Positions 1-9,245 are shown, numbered from the stretch's first letter. The stretch is 64,000 nt of DNA from Gottfriedia endophytica (GCF_017814275.1 NZ_JAGIYQ010000003.1:186001-250000), one strand, 5' to 3'. Numbers and translations are program-made. The notes: generated from the letters alone by a model not told the origin.

Positions 1-195
1 CCAGTTTACACAATTATATTAGGCGTGCTTGAATCTAAAATAAAAGGTGGGAATATGAATCTTATACCCAGTGTATTTATTGTTTCAAAAGGAAAAAAAT
101 TATTTATTCAAACGATCGAGAAAGATACATATTATTATGAGAAGGTAATCGATGTAGCCCCACAAATACTAGATGAACTTCAGAGAAGTTTTTAG
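1..195 (+). CDS. C-terminal fragment of an unidentified protein (5' end outside window)
   Basis: Frame 1 is open from the first base to a TAG at 193-195, giving 64 residues that end in ILDELQRSF. The piece reads as a compact alpha/beta domain end and shows no motif I recognise. An internal ATG at 55 lacks a ribosome binding site, so this is more likely the tail of a longer gene than a short complete one. No terminator lies between it and the next small gene, about 90 bp downstream on the same strand, so the two may be co-transcribed. Confidence 0.5.
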   Translation, partial: PVYTIILGVLESKIKGGNMNLIPSVFIVSKGKKLFIQTIEKDTYYYEKVIDVAPQILDELQRSF

Positions 196-288
196 TTTTG
201 GATTGCTTTAATTCACATGATTAAAAGGTTGAATGAAATGAGTTGGTTTGAGATAATAAAATGATTTATTTAAAAAAGGGGATATAAA

Positions 289-483
289 ATGAACCAAGAA
301 CAAATTCACTCAATTCTTCAAGATTTATCAAATAGAAATGTAGAAGAAGTTTTAATAAAAAAAGAGGACTTTCTTATATTTAGAGCGGAGCTTGTCAAAA
401 GGGAGGATTTCAAACATTTTCGTGGAATTGCCCATCATGGTGGAGATACTATTTATACTTATTTAGATGAGCCTCGTAGTTAA
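289..483 (+). CDS. small conserved protein of unknown function
   Basis: A 64-residue protein starting at ATG 289 after a purine-rich site (AAAAGGGGAT). It is soluble, charged and rich in Lys and Glu, with a C-terminal segment FRGIAHHGGDTIYTYLDE. I believe short proteins of this type are conserved in the Bacillus cereus group without known function, but that is memory, not a search. A strong intrinsic terminator follows 15 bp after the stop, so the transcript ends here. Confidence 0.65.
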   Translation: MNQEQIHSILQDLSNRNVEEVLIKKEDFLIFRAELVKREDFKHFRGIAHHGGDTIYTYLDEPRS

Positions 484-497
484 AAAATAATATGAAG

Positions 498-557
498 AAA
501 AAACAGATAGGATTATTCTATTAACTTACACTAATAGAATAATCCTATCTGTTTTTA
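498..557 (+). terminator. Rho-independent terminator, long perfect stem
   Basis: Arms at 498-522 and 532-556 are perfectly complementary (core ACAGATAGGATTATTCTATTA) and end in T5. The left arm begins with A5, so the hairpin could work in both directions. It ends the small-gene transcript and separates it from the repeat array that follows. Confidence 0.85.
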
Positions 558-570
558 CATTAATTAGTTT

Positions 571-1420
571 AGAATCTAGCTTCCAATGTCTTTCGGAGCT
601 ATCAAGTCTTCTCCACATTTCGCTCTGTCTAGCTGCAGCAACCATCTCTTCGGTCGTTTCACAATAATGAATTGAAGTGAAAACCGCACTTCATTTCCTT
701 ATTGCTCCAACGCCTTTCAGAGATAAGCAGGTTGCCTCCGCATTTCAGTATTGTCTAGTTCCGAGGAGCTACCAAGTCTTCTCCACATTTCGCTTCGTCT
801 AGCTAAGGCAACTATCTCCTCGGTCGTTTCACAATAATGAATTGAAGTGAAACCCACACTTCATTTCATTATTGCTCCAACGCCTTTAGGAGATAAGCAA
901 GTTGCCTCCGCATTTCGTCGTGTCTAGTTCCGTAGGCTAACTCCTCGGCCATTTCACAAAAACTAAAAGAAGGGAAAAATCACCCTTCTTTTAGTTTTCG
1001 CTCCAATGTCTGTCGGAGTTAATCAAGCCTACTCCACATTTCGCTTTGTCTAGCTACGGCAACTATCTCCTCGGTCGTTTCACAATAAGGAATTGAAGTG
1101 AAACCCACACTTCATTTCATTATTGCTCCAACGCCTTTAGGAGATAAGCAAGTTGCCTCCGCATTTCGTCGTGTCTAGTTCCGTAGGCTAACTCCTCGGC
1201 CATTTCACAAAAACTAAAAGAAGGGAAAAATCACCCTTCTTTTAGTTTTCGCTCCAATGTCTGTCGGAGTTAATCAAGCCTACTCCACATTTCGCTTTGT
1301 CTAGCTACGGCAACTATCTCCTCGGTCGTTTCACAATAAGGAATTGAAGTGAAACCCACACTTCATTTCCTTATTGCTCCAACGCCTTTCGAAGATAAGC
1401 AAGTTGCCTCCGCATTTCGA
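571..1420. repeat. Family B repeat array, 251-bp period
   Basis: A tandem array with an exact 251-bp period: the same sequence starts at 781, 1032 and 1283, after a shortened unit at about 601-780. Each unit carries two hairpins set in constant framing (GTTTCACAA before the left arm, GCTCCAACGCC after the right arm). One hairpin has arms around AATAAGGAATTGAAGTG (near 655, 831, 1082, 1333). The other has a perfect 16-bp stem AAAACTAAAAGAAGGG (near 958 and 1209). The last unit stops within a few bases of the ppaC stop codon. No coding potential is credible here; open frames across it are repeat shadows. Confidence 0.85.
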
Positions 1421-1421
1421 A

Positions 1422-2360
1422 TTAAATTTCAAATGTTGTTAAGCAGTCTGTTAATACTGGAACAATTTGTTTTTTACGAGATACAACGCCTTTTAATGGA
1501 GCTGTATTGTTTGTTAGTGTTACGTTATATGCTTTTTCTACTGCTTTTGCTGCACTTCCTAAAGCTAAGCCGATTGAATCGTTTGTTAAAATATCAGTTA
1601 CAACAAATAAGAATAAGTCTAAGTTCTTATCTGCAATTAAGTTAGAAATAGTACTTTCTAATTCTCCTTGTTTTACTAATACATCATTTGTATCAACTGC
1701 ATTTACTTGAGCAATTTCAACTTTATAATTACCCATTTGGAATTCTTTTGAATCCAATGAGATTAATTGTTCAATTGTTTTATCACTTAAATCTGCTCCT
1801 GCTTTAAGCATATCTAATCCATATGTCTCAAGATTAACATCTGCAATTTGGGCTAACTCACGAGCTGCTGCGATATCTTGGTCTGTACATGTAGGTGATT
1901 TAAACAATAATGTATCAGAGATAATAGCAGATAACATTATACCTGCAATTTCTTTTTTGATTGAAACACCATGTTCTTTGTATAGTTTATTCAAAATTGT
2001 TGCAGTACATCCAACAGGTTCTGCACGATAAAATAATGGTTCACTTGTTTGGAAGTTTGCAATGCGGTGATGGTCAATTACTTCTAATACTCTTACTTGC
2101 TCAATGTCATCAACACTTTGTTGACTTTCATTATGATCGACTAATATAACGCCATTTACTTCATTTGCAACTGTATGTACTAATCTAGGTACTTCTACTT
2201 GGAAATGATCTAAAACAAATTTCGTTTCACCATTAAGATCTCCTAGGCGAACAGGTTCAGCTTGAACTCCGATGCTTTTTTTCAATTCTGAATATGCAAT
2301 TGCAGAACAGATTGTGTCTGTATCTGGGTTTTTATGACCAAAAACTAATACTTTTTCCAT
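1422..2360 (-). CDS. ppaC: Manganese-dependent inorganic pyrophosphatase (DHH family)
   Basis: A 312-residue cytosolic enzyme that hydrolyses pyrophosphate to phosphate and so pulls biosynthetic reactions forward. The family-II metal-binding motifs are all present: GHKNPDTDT (residues 8-16), VDHNE (74-78), DHH (96-98) and the C-terminal substrate motif SRKKQ (about 294-298). Length matches the usual 309-312. The start is ATG 2360 behind AAAGGAG. The last few residues (TTFEI) are encoded where unique sequence meets the family B array, so the exact C-terminus may have been shaped by the repeat. Hairpins in that array are the only visible candidates for ending its transcript. Confidence 0.95.
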   Translation of the reverse strand: MEKVLVFGHKNPDTDTICSAIAYSELKKSIGVQAEPVRLGDLNGETKFVLDHFQVEVPRLVHTVANEVNGVILVDHNESQQSVDDIEQVRVLEVIDHHRIANFQTSEPLFYRAEPVGCTATILNKLYKEHGVSIKKEIAGIMLSAIISDTLLFKSPTCTDQDIAAARELAQIADVNLETYGLDMLKAGADLSDKTIEQLISLDSKEFQMGNYKVEIAQVNAVDTNDVLVKQGELESTISNLIADKNLDLFLFVVTDILTNDSIGLALGSAAKAVEKAYNVTLTNNTAPLKGVVSRKKQIVPVLTDCLTTFEI

Positions 2361-2770
2361 TTCTAAACTCCTTTAAAATTAATCTTGTAGGTTAATAAGT
2401 ATTCTTCGTACTGGGGTGAAGATTACTTTTCTTTTTATATCATTCATTCTATCACATTGTTGTCGATTTCACTCTTTTTAAGACTTAGAAAACAAGAGTT
2501 TATTATAAATAAAAAAGTATTATCGGGCAACCTCGATTTGCAACCTTTTAAGCATTGACAAAAAAAATATTTTCCACTTTATTGACACTAAACTTCATTT
2601 TTTGATAAATTTTTCTTATTGTGCAGTGGTATTTCAGAATTGTCGAATACTTTCGAAAATAAAAATTAAAACTATATATTGTGTTATGGACTAAAAGATA
2701 ATACAATATGTAGGTAAATTAGATTCGGATCGAAAAAAACGAATTATTAAAAATGACTGAAGGTGTTCAA
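2361..2770. other. Divergent intergenic region between ppaC and nrdI
   Basis: A 410-bp AT-rich region with no credible open frame. It must hold the ppaC promoter (minus strand) and the nrd operon promoter (plus strand). Two TTGACA hexamers (2555-2560 and 2582-2587) lack convincing -10 partners at 17 bp. The best -10 for nrd is the TATATT inside the first NrdR-like box. Confidence 0.5.
2669..2716 (+). promoter_or_regulatory. Tandem NrdR-like boxes upstream of nrdIEF
   Basis: Box 1 (2669-2684, AAACTATATATTGTGT) and box 2 (2701-2716, ATACAATATGTAGGTA) both resemble the NrdR box consensus acaCwAtATaTwGtgt. They are 32 bp apart, the roughly three-turn spacing typical of NrdR site pairs. NrdR is the ATP/dATP-sensing repressor of ribonucleotide reductase genes. 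The nrdR gene is not in the window. Confidence 0.72.
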
Positions 2771-3130
2771 ATGGTAATAGTTTATAGTTCTATGACGGGA
2801 AATGTGAAACGTTTTGTTAATAAAGTAAATTTACCGTCAATTCAAATTAAAGATGGACTAGAAGTAGAGGAGCCATTTGTACTTATTACTTATACAACAG
2901 GGTTTGGTAATATACCAGATAACGTAGAGAGATTTTTAGAAAATAACAGTCATCATTTAAAAGCAGTTTCTGCTAGTGGGAATAAAAATTGGGGAAATCT
3001 CTTTGCAGCTAGTGCAGATAAAATTTCAAACCAATATAAGGTACCCGTATTATCAAAATTTGAGCTAGCAGGTACGAATCGTGATGTCAAAAATTTTCTA
3101 GAGGGAGTGGAAAAGCTTGAAGCATATTGA
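2771..3130 (+). CDS. nrdI: Flavodoxin-like protein NrdI, class Ib ribonucleotide reductase activator
   Basis: A 119-residue flavoprotein that supplies the oxidant for building the dimanganese-tyrosyl radical cofactor of NrdF. The phosphate-binding loop SSMTGNVKRF sits at the N-terminus and the TYTTGFGNIP segment forms part of the flavin site. I prefer ATG 2771 to the in-frame ATG 2753 because GAAGGTG lies 6 bp before 2771 and the shorter form matches family N-termini. It overlaps nrdE by 14 bp, which implies translational coupling. It is the first gene of nrdI-nrdE-nrdF. Confidence 0.93.
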   Translation: MVIVYSSMTGNVKRFVNKVNLPSIQIKDGLEVEEPFVLITYTTGFGNIPDNVERFLENNSHHLKAVSASGNKNWGNLFAASADKISNQYKVPVLSKFELAGTNRDVKNFLEGVEKLEAY

Positions 3131-5201
3131 ACTAAATAATGAACTAATGATCAAAAAGGATGGCTTTTTTAATCTAGAAAAAGATCAAGAAGCACTACTA
3201 TGTTTTCTAAAAGAAATTGAAGATAAGAAAGTTAACTTTTCTTCAATAAAAGATCGTATAACATTCATGATTCAAGAAAACTATTATTATGATGTGTTAA
3301 AAGATTATACGTTAGAAGAAATTGAGCAAATGTATGACTTAGTAAATAATGCGAAGTTTACATTCCAGTCTTATATGGCTGCTTCTAAATTTTATATAGA
3401 TTATGCTCTAAAGACGAACGATGGAAAGAAATATCTTGAAAGTTATGAAGATCGAGTTGTAATAGTTGCTCTTTATTTAGGAAGAGGTAAGATTAATACA
3501 GCACTGTCTCTTGCTAATATGATGATCAAACAAAACTATCAGCCTGCTACACCGACTTTCTTAAATGCAGGGAGAAGTAGAAGAGGTGAGATGGTTTCAT
3601 GTTTCCTACTCGAAATGGATGATAGCTTAAACTCAATTGGATTCCAAATTAATACAGCAATGCAGCTATCAAAAATTGGTGGTGGGGTAGCACTTAATTT
3701 ATCAAAGCTCCGTGCACGTGGAGAACAAATTAAGGAGATTGACAATGCAGCAAGTGGTGTTGTTCCTGTCATGAAACTATTAGAAGACTCTTTTTCCTAT
3801 GCTAATCAATTAGGACAACGTAAAGGTGCCGGTGCAACCTACTTAAATATCTTCCATTGGGATGTTATTGAATTCCTTGATACAAAAAAGATTAATGCTG
3901 ATGAGAAAAGCCGTATTGCATCTCTATCAATTGGATTAATCGTTCCAAATAAATTTTTCGAAATCGCTGAGAAAAATGAGCCATTTTATGTATTTGCTCC
4001 TTATACAGTTTATAAAGAGTATGGAGTTCATTTAGACGATATAGATATTGATGAAAAATATGATGAGTTAGTAAAAAATGATCGTGTGAAAAAGAAAAAG
4101 CTGGATCTCTCAGCTCGTGATTTACTTGTAAAAATTGCTACAATTCAATTAGAGTCTGGATATCCATACTTAATGTTTAAAAGTAATGCGAACGAACAAC
4201 ATCCACTAAAAGATATTGGATCAATCAAGATGTCAAATCTTTGTACGGAAATCTTCCAATTACAGGAAACTTCTGAGATTAACAATTATGGTTCAGAAGA
4301 TCATATCCGTCGCGATGTAAATTGTAATTTAGGTTCTTTAAATATTGTAAATGTTATGGAAAATAAAGAGATACGTGAATCAGTACATGTGGGTATTGAA
4401 GCTTTAACAGCAGTTTCTGATATGACGAATATTGAAAATGCTCCTACTGTCAAAAAGGCAAATGAGGAACTTCACTCAGTTGGACTTGGCGCAATGAACT
4501 TACACGGTTACTTAGCGAAAAATGGAATTTCTTTTGAAGGTGAAGAAGCAAAAGATTTTGTAAGAACATTCTTTATGATGATGAACTTTTATTCACTTGA
4601 GAAAAGTATGTTAATTGCAAAAGAACGCGGGATATCTTTTAAAGACTTTGAGAAAAGTGATTACGCTAAAGGAACATATTTTAAAAAATACATTGAACAA
4701 TCATTTGTACCAATAACGGACAAGGTTAAGCAATTATTTGAAGGAATTTATGTACCAAACGAATTTGACTGGGTTAAACTAAGTAAAGAAGTACAAGCAT
4801 ATGGTTTATATAATAGCTATCGTCTTGCTATTGCTCCTACTCAGTCAATTAGTTATATACAGAATGCTACTTCTTCAGTTATGCCAATTGTAAATGTTGT
4901 TGAATCACGTACATACGCTAACTCAACAACATACTATCCAATGCCATATTTATCTAAACAAAATTTTTGGTTTTATAAGTCAGCATATGATATGAATCAA
5001 TATAAGATCATTGACTTGATTGCAGAAATTCAAGCTCATGTAGATCAAGGAATTAGTACAATCTTATATGTAAACAGTGACATTTCAACTAAAGAACTTG
5101 CACGTTATTATATTTATGCAAATAAAAAAGGTTTAAAAAGCTTGTACTACACTCGAACAAGAAAATTAAGTGTAGAAGAGTGTATCAGTTGTTCAGTATA
5201 A
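3117..5201 (+). CDS. nrdE: Ribonucleoside-diphosphate reductase class Ib, alpha subunit NrdE
   Basis: A 694-residue catalytic subunit that reduces ribonucleoside diphosphates to deoxyribonucleotides. The active-site Cys of the first pair is C162 (VSCFLLEMDD); the N-C-E catalytic group is N374, C376 and E378 (SNLCTEI); the C-terminal redox shuttle is C689/C692 (ECISCSV). Length fits the 700-residue family. The start is TTG 3117 inside the end of nrdI, with GAGGGAGTGG upstream. The frame is unbroken by intein or group I intron, both of which occur in nrdE of some relatives. It works with NrdF, 131 bp downstream. Confidence 0.96.
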   Translation: MKHIELNNELMIKKDGFFNLEKDQEALLCFLKEIEDKKVNFSSIKDRITFMIQENYYYDVLKDYTLEEIEQMYDLVNNAKFTFQSYMAASKFYIDYALKTNDGKKYLESYEDRVVIVALYLGRGKINTALSLANMMIKQNYQPATPTFLNAGRSRRGEMVSCFLLEMDDSLNSIGFQINTAMQLSKIGGGVALNLSKLRARGEQIKEIDNAASGVVPVMKLLEDSFSYANQLGQRKGAGATYLNIFHWDVIEFLDTKKINADEKSRIASLSIGLIVPNKFFEIAEKNEPFYVFAPYTVYKEYGVHLDDIDIDEKYDELVKNDRVKKKKLDLSARDLLVKIATIQLESGYPYLMFKSNANEQHPLKDIGSIKMSNLCTEIFQLQETSEINNYGSEDHIRRDVNCNLGSLNIVNVMENKEIRESVHVGIEALTAVSDMTNIENAPTVKKANEELHSVGLGAMNLHGYLAKNGISFEGEEAKDFVRTFFMMMNFYSLEKSMLIAKERGISFKDFEKSDYAKGTYFKKYIEQSFVPITDKVKQLFEGIYVPNEFDWVKLSKEVQAYGLYNSYRLAIAPTQSISYIQNATSSVMPIVNVVESRTYANSTTYYPMPYLSKQNFWFYKSAYDMNQYKIIDLIAEIQAHVDQGISTILYVNSDISTKELARYYIYANKKGLKSLYYTRTRKLSVEECISCSV

Positions 5202-5256
5202 TATTGTAATTAAATGATGAATAAATAAAGTCAATGTATCGATATACAGGCTTTCT

Positions 5257-5312
5257 AAAGCTCGAATATAGAATACTGTAAAGTCCCTTCTATATAGTCG
5301 AGCTTTGTTTTT
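5257..5312 (+). terminator. Intercistronic hairpin between nrdE and nrdF
   Basis: Arms AAAGCTCGAATATAGAA (5257-5273) and TTCTATATAGTCGAGCTTT (5288-5306) pair with a small bulge and are followed by GTTTTT. The nrdF ribosome binding site begins about 10 bp later. It may be a partial terminator that sets the NrdE:NrdF ratio, or an mRNA-stabilising or processing structure. Confidence 0.6.
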
Positions 5313-5332
5313 GAATCAAGGGGGCTAATGGA

Positions 5333-6301
5333 ATGAAAGCTGTTAACTGGAATAAAAAAGAAGATGATTTTAGTTTAATATTTTGGAAGCAAAATTTATC
5401 TCAATTCTGGACAGAAGAAGAGATTGTCGTATCTTCAGATAAAAATGCATGGAATCAATTATCGAAAAGTGAACAAGAAACATTTAAAAAAGTACTAGGT
5501 GGATTAACGTTACTTGATACAAAGCAAGGTGGCGAAGGAATGCCACTTATTTTAATTCATCTTCAAAACTTACAAGCTAAAAGTGTTTTAGCGTTTATGG
5601 GTGCGATGGAAGAAATTCATGCGAAAAGTTATTCACATATCTTTACGACTCTAGCAACAGAGGATGAAATTGAAGAATTATTCAAGTGGGTTGATGAACA
5701 TCCTGTTTTAACTAAAAAAGCAGAAACGATCTCATCTTATTACATGAACTTATTAAAGAAAGACGTAACCGAGGAAGAACTATTCATGGCTATGGTTGCA
5801 AGTGTATTCCTAGAAAGCTATTTATTTTATAGTGGATTCTTTTTTCCTCTATACTTGGCTGGTCAAGGTAAGATGACAGCAAGTGGTGAAATCATAAACT
5901 TAATTTTACGCGATGAAAGTATTCATGGTGTGTATGTAGGAATTCTTGCACAACAAATTTATGCTACTTTTACAGAAGAAAAAAGAGCGGAACTTTTCAA
6001 AGAAACAATGGCTTTATTAGTAAAATTATATGACTTTGAGTTACAATATACAGAAGAAATCTATAAAGAGGTTGGCTTAGTGGATGAAGTAAATAAATTT
6101 ATCCGATACAATGCTAACAAAGCATTAATGAATTTAGGATTCGATCCATATTTTGATGAAGAAGATATTAATCCAATTGTTTTAAACGGGTTAAACACAG
6201 ACACAAAAAACCATGATTTCTTCTCTGTAAAAGGAAATGGTTACGTAAAAGCAGTAACAATTGAAAAATTATCGGACGACGATTTCGTATTTGATTTTTA
6301 A
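5333..6301 (+). CDS. nrdF: Ribonucleoside-diphosphate reductase class Ib, beta subunit NrdF
   Basis: A 322-residue radical-generating subunit. First-sphere ligands and radical site follow the class I R2 spacing: D62, E93, H96 and the tyrosyl-radical Y100 ([13 protein letters not shown]). The second carboxylate/His set lies in the [11 protein letters not shown] and [11 protein letters not shown] segments. The start at ATG 5333 has AAGGGGGC 7 bp upstream. It is separated from nrdE by 131 bp holding a hairpin, so its level may be tuned separately. Family A repeat copy 1 follows. Confidence 0.95.
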   Translation: MKAVNWNKKEDDFSLIFWKQNLSQFWTEEEIVVSSDKNAWNQLSKSEQETFKKVLGGLTLLDTKQGGEGMPLILIHLQNLQAKSVLAFMGAMEEIHAKSYSHIFTTLATEDEIEELFKWVDEHPVLTKKAETISSYYMNLLKKDVTEEELFMAMVASVFLESYLFYSGFFFPLYLAGQGKMTASGEIINLILRDESIHGVYVGILAQQIYATFTEEKRAELFKETMALLVKLYDFELQYTEEIYKEVGLVDEVNKFIRYNANKALMNLGFDPYFDEEDINPIVLNGLNTDTKNHDFFSVKGNGYVKAVTIEKLSDDDFVFDF

Positions 6302-6365
6302 TCTTTAGACTCTGTTCTATGAAGTCTAAAAGAGCTAATCTTTAAAACATAAATTCTTTTCTAAA

Positions 6366-6590
6366 GGTGCTTTTTTAAAGATTGTTGCTTTTAGGTTATG
6401 TAATATAAAAGGCAGAAGTTGATTGGAACGGAAGGGTGCCCAGGCTCCTGTGGGAGATGCGGGAAGGCTGAGACCCCACAGGAGCGATAGCGACGAGGAA
6501 GCTCAGCTCACGCCCCTAGGAAAGCGAGCATCCCTACGTTCCAATCAACTTACACATACTGAAATAGCAACAATTTATACGAAAACAGCA
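6366..6590 (+). repeat. Family A palindromic repeat, copy 1 (forward)
   Basis: A GC-rich imperfect palindrome. The inner arms AGTTGATTGGAACG and CGTTCCAATCAACT pair perfectly (GGAAC/GTTCC version). The tip is the GATAGCG type. Outer flanks ATTGTTGCT and AGCAACAAT are also inverted. It lies between nrdF and the quinone oxidoreductase gene. Confidence 0.85.
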
Positions 6591-6642
6591 AAAAACAAAA
6601 CAGCCTCCTAAATAAGTCATAAAGAAAAGGAAGAATGCCATC

Positions 6643-7611
6643 ATGAAAGCACTTGTATTTAGAGAGTTTGGTAATTCAGAAGTTTTACATATGGAAGAAA
6701 TAGAAAAACCATCTATTCAAAAAGATGAAATATTAATCGAAATGAAAGCAGTTGGAGTAAACTTTGCAGATATTTATCGTCGAAAAGGAAACTACCATTT
6801 AGCCGGTGAACCTCCATTTATCCTTGGATATGAAGGTTCTGGAATCGTTTCAAAAATAGGAGAATCAGTAACAGATTTTAAGATTGGTGATCGAGTTGCT
6901 TTTGCTGATGTGCCTTTTGCGAATGCTGAATATGTGGCAGCAAAAGAAACTCATGTCGTTCCAATCCCTGATGAACTTTCTTTTGAGATAGCAGCATCAA
7001 TTATGCTTCAAGGCTTAACAGCTCATTATTTAGTAAATGATAGTTTTCAAATAAAACAAAATGACATAGCACTTGTACATGCTGTTGCAGGTGGTGTTGG
7101 CCAACTTTTAACTCAAATGATTAAATTAAAGGGTGGAAAAGTTATCGGTTTAACTTCTTCTGAAGAGAAGAAAAATACTGCACTAAAAATCGGCGCAGAT
7201 GAAGTATTTCTTTATTCCGATAATTGGGTAGACAAAGTAATCATTTCAACAGGTGATAAAAATGGCGTAGATGTCGTTTATGAGTCTGTAGGGTCTACAA
7301 TTATGGATAGTTTCAAATGTACAAAAATTCATGGAACGGTTGTGTTCTATGGTATGGCAGGTGGAGACCCTGTTCATATCGATCCACGAATGTTAATGGA
7401 TACTTCTAAAACATTAACAGGTGGGGATCTTTGGAATGTTCTAACTTCTAAGGAAGAACGTAGAAAAAGAAGTACTGAGCTCTTTAGTTGGATAGTAAAC
7501 GGTCAAATTTCAATTCAAACGCCTACGATGTTTTCACTTGAGGAAGGCAAAAAAGCGCATGAATTACTAGAGAGCCGTAAATCAACTGGAAAAATTATTT
7601 TAACCGTTTAA
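6643..7611 (+). CDS. NADPH:quinone oxidoreductase-like, zinc-independent MDR family
   Basis: A 322-residue medium-chain dehydrogenase/reductase. The N-terminal GroES-like domain (residues 1-120) lacks the structural and catalytic zinc cysteines. The Rossmann domain carries AVAGGVGQLLTQ (around 147-158), the family variant of the AxxGxxG nucleotide loop. This places it with quinone oxidoreductases and zeta-crystallin-like enzymes that use NADPH; the substrate cannot be told. The start is ATG 6643 behind AAAGGAAG. It stands alone between repeat A1 and the small YvrJ gene and may run into the latter, since only about 50 bp separate them. Confidence 0.85.
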   Translation: MKALVFREFGNSEVLHMEEIEKPSIQKDEILIEMKAVGVNFADIYRRKGNYHLAGEPPFILGYEGSGIVSKIGESVTDFKIGDRVAFADVPFANAEYVAAKETHVVPIPDELSFEIAASIMLQGLTAHYLVNDSFQIKQNDIALVHAVAGGVGQLLTQMIKLKGGKVIGLTSSEEKKNTALKIGADEVFLYSDNWVDKVIISTGDKNGVDVVYESVGSTIMDSFKCTKIHGTVVFYGMAGGDPVHIDPRMLMDTSKTLTGGDLWNVLTSKEERRKRSTELFSWIVNGQISIQTPTMFSLEEGKKAHELLESRKSTGKIILTV

Positions 7612-7660
7612 CGATAAAACAACTTCTTCTCGTATATTATGTGTGAAGGGGGTGTTGATC

Positions 7661-7831
7661 ATGGAATTTTGGTTACAGTGTATTAAAGAAGTCGGTTTTC
7701 CAATAGCTGTGACATTGTATTTATTATATCGAATTGAACAGAAGCTAGATATGGTAATTACTTCAATAAAAGAGTTGCCAAATGAATTGTATCAACCCAC
7801 GCACACAACAAAAGGACCTTTTGCTAACTAA
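7661..7831 (+). CDS. YvrJ family small membrane protein
   Basis: A 56-residue protein with one membrane segment (VGFPIAVTLYLLYRIEQKLD), the hallmark of the YvrJ family: a Bacillus protein of unknown function with a holin-like size. I chose ATG 7661 over an in-frame GTG at 7643 because GAAGGGGG is correctly placed only for the ATG. The terminator begins inside the last codons. Confidence 0.75.
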   Translation: MEFWLQCIKEVGFPIAVTLYLLYRIEQKLDMVITSIKELPNELYQPTHTTKGPFAN

Positions 7832-7848
7832 AGCAAAGGTCTTTTTCG
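7811..7848 (+). terminator. Rho-independent terminator after yvrJ-like gene
   Basis: Arms AAAGGACCTTTTGCT and AGCAAAGGTCTTTTT pair with one bulge around the stop codon and end in a T run. It also lies about 25 bp before the convergent kinase stop. Confidence 0.7.
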
Positions 7849-7871
7849 TTGTAATTTACTTCTAAACTAAA

Positions 7872-9116
7872 TTATAAATTATAAACGTTTGTTAAGACAG
7901 GTAGTCTAACCGTAAAAGTCGTACCTGATGAATCACTTTCTACCTGAATTGTACCTTTATGGTTTTGGATTAATTTCCGTGTAAGTGGAAGACCAAGTCC
8001 TGTTCCTTCATCTTTAGTAGAAAAGAATGGATCAAATACAAAAGGTAAAATTGAATGTGGAATTCCTTCACCGTTATCTTTAAAAAAGATAATGATTTCA
8101 TTGTCTACCAATTGACTCGATAGTGTGATACATAAAGAGTCTTTTGATGTAGATTCAACTGAGTTTTGGAACAAATTTAAAAAAACTTGAACTAATTGTT
8201 TTTTATCAATATAAACTATCAAGTCATCCAATTTAGGAGATAAATCATAGCTAATTTGAATGTTTCGTAATATAGCCGTACTGTTAAATAATTGAGACAG
8301 ATATTGTTTGAAAAAAAGATTTATATTTAAAGGTTCAGGTTTATAGGGTGCGTTTTTTGTAATTGATAAGAAATCAGTTATAATTCCATTTGCGCGATCT
8401 AACTCAGGTATTAATAAATTATGGAATAATTGTTTCATTTCATTTGATACGTTATCTTGGAGAAACTGGAGATAGCCACGTACGGTAGTTAGTGGGTTTC
8501 GAATTTCATGGGCAATTCCTGCAGCAATTCTACCAGTCATGACAAGTTTTTCTGCATTTCGAGCATCATTTAAAAATTGAAACAACCCTACAACTCTAAT
8601 AATTTCTCCCTTCGAATTACGAAGTATACGAGTATTAATAATTCCGTAATTTACATCATGGATTTCCTTATTATGTACTTCCTTACCTGTTTCTAAGGTT
8701 TTTAGTAATTCAATTTGACTATTGTCAATTTGTAGTAAATCACTAATATGTTTGCCAATAAATTCAGTTTTGTTTATCTTAAAATCAAGAGCTGTTTGTT
8801 GATTATATAAAGTTATTAAACCGAATTGGTCAATAATTGTTATATGAATTGGTGTGGCGTCTAAAATTGTTAGGATCCATTTGTTTAATATCTGTTTAAA
8901 GTTTGCATAATTAGGAGAAGATGTGATTTCTTTTTCTAAAATAGTTGATTTACTGTTTTCGGTAAACAGTATTAGGTCGAATAAATCTTTATATAGAAAG
9001 TCATCATTTTCATTCGTATTGATTGAAAAAGATTTGAGAAGAGATTCATAATGATGTACTTTTTCTTCGAGAGATTTAATTTTTTGTAAAAGTTCATTTG
9101 TTGATAGACTACTCAT
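7872..9116 (-). CDS. Soluble PAS-containing sensor histidine kinase (sporulation-kinase type)
   Basis: A 414-residue kinase without membrane segments. An N-terminal coiled coil (1-30) is followed by a PAS-like sensor (about 80-185), a HisKA box with phosphoacceptor H203 (AGIAHEIRNPLTTVRGYLQFL), then a HATPase with N box (NLFQNSVEST), DNGEGIP and GTGLGLPL. The H box is of the KinA/KinB/KinE class that feeds Spo0F in the sporulation phosphorelay, and no response regulator gene is adjacent. Both support an orphan phosphorelay kinase, but I cannot assign it to one Kin protein. Its promoter faces that of the DUF72 gene. Confidence 0.85.
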   Translation of the reverse strand: MSSLSTNELLQKIKSLEEKVHHYESLLKSFSINTNENDDFLYKDLFDLILFTENSKSTILEKEITSSPNYANFKQILNKWILTILDATPIHITIIDQFGLITLYNQQTALDFKINKTEFIGKHISDLLQIDNSQIELLKTLETGKEVHNKEIHDVNYGIINTRILRNSKGEIIRVVGLFQFLNDARNAEKLVMTGRIAAGIAHEIRNPLTTVRGYLQFLQDNVSNEMKQLFHNLLIPELDRANGIITDFLSITKNAPYKPEPLNINLFFKQYLSQLFNSTAILRNIQISYDLSPKLDDLIVYIDKKQLVQVFLNLFQNSVESTSKDSLCITLSSQLVDNEIIIFFKDNGEGIPHSILPFVFDPFFSTKDEGTGLGLPLTRKLIQNHKGTIQVESDSSGTTFTVRLPVLTNVYNL

Positions 9117-9245
9117 TAGCTCTTAACTCCAATTCTTTGAAAGCGTATCTTATTATTAGTATATCAGAAAAAACGGAATATTTTTAAATTTAGTGTCCTA
9201 TTTTTGTAAAATAATGGAAAATAAGGACAAAAAGGAGGTGGAAGG

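Noticed and set aside
571-1420. CRISPR array
   Set aside because: Repeats are 251 bp with internal palindromes and no 20-40-bp direct repeats separated by unique spacers; no cas genes are present.
1349-1645. Plus-strand open frames over ppaC and the repeat array
   Set aside because: Antisense shadows of ppaC with low-complexity Leu-rich translation.
6423-6611. Open frame of 62 codons inside family A copy 1, and similar frames in copies 2, 3, 4, 7, 9, 10, 13 and 14
   Set aside because: All translate the same GC-rich palindrome, lack ribosome binding sites, and appear only because the repeat has few stop codons. They are not genes.
7872-9116. Two-component system with adjacent response regulator
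   Set aside because: No receiver/DNA-binding gene lies next to either kinase; they are better seen as orphan kinases.
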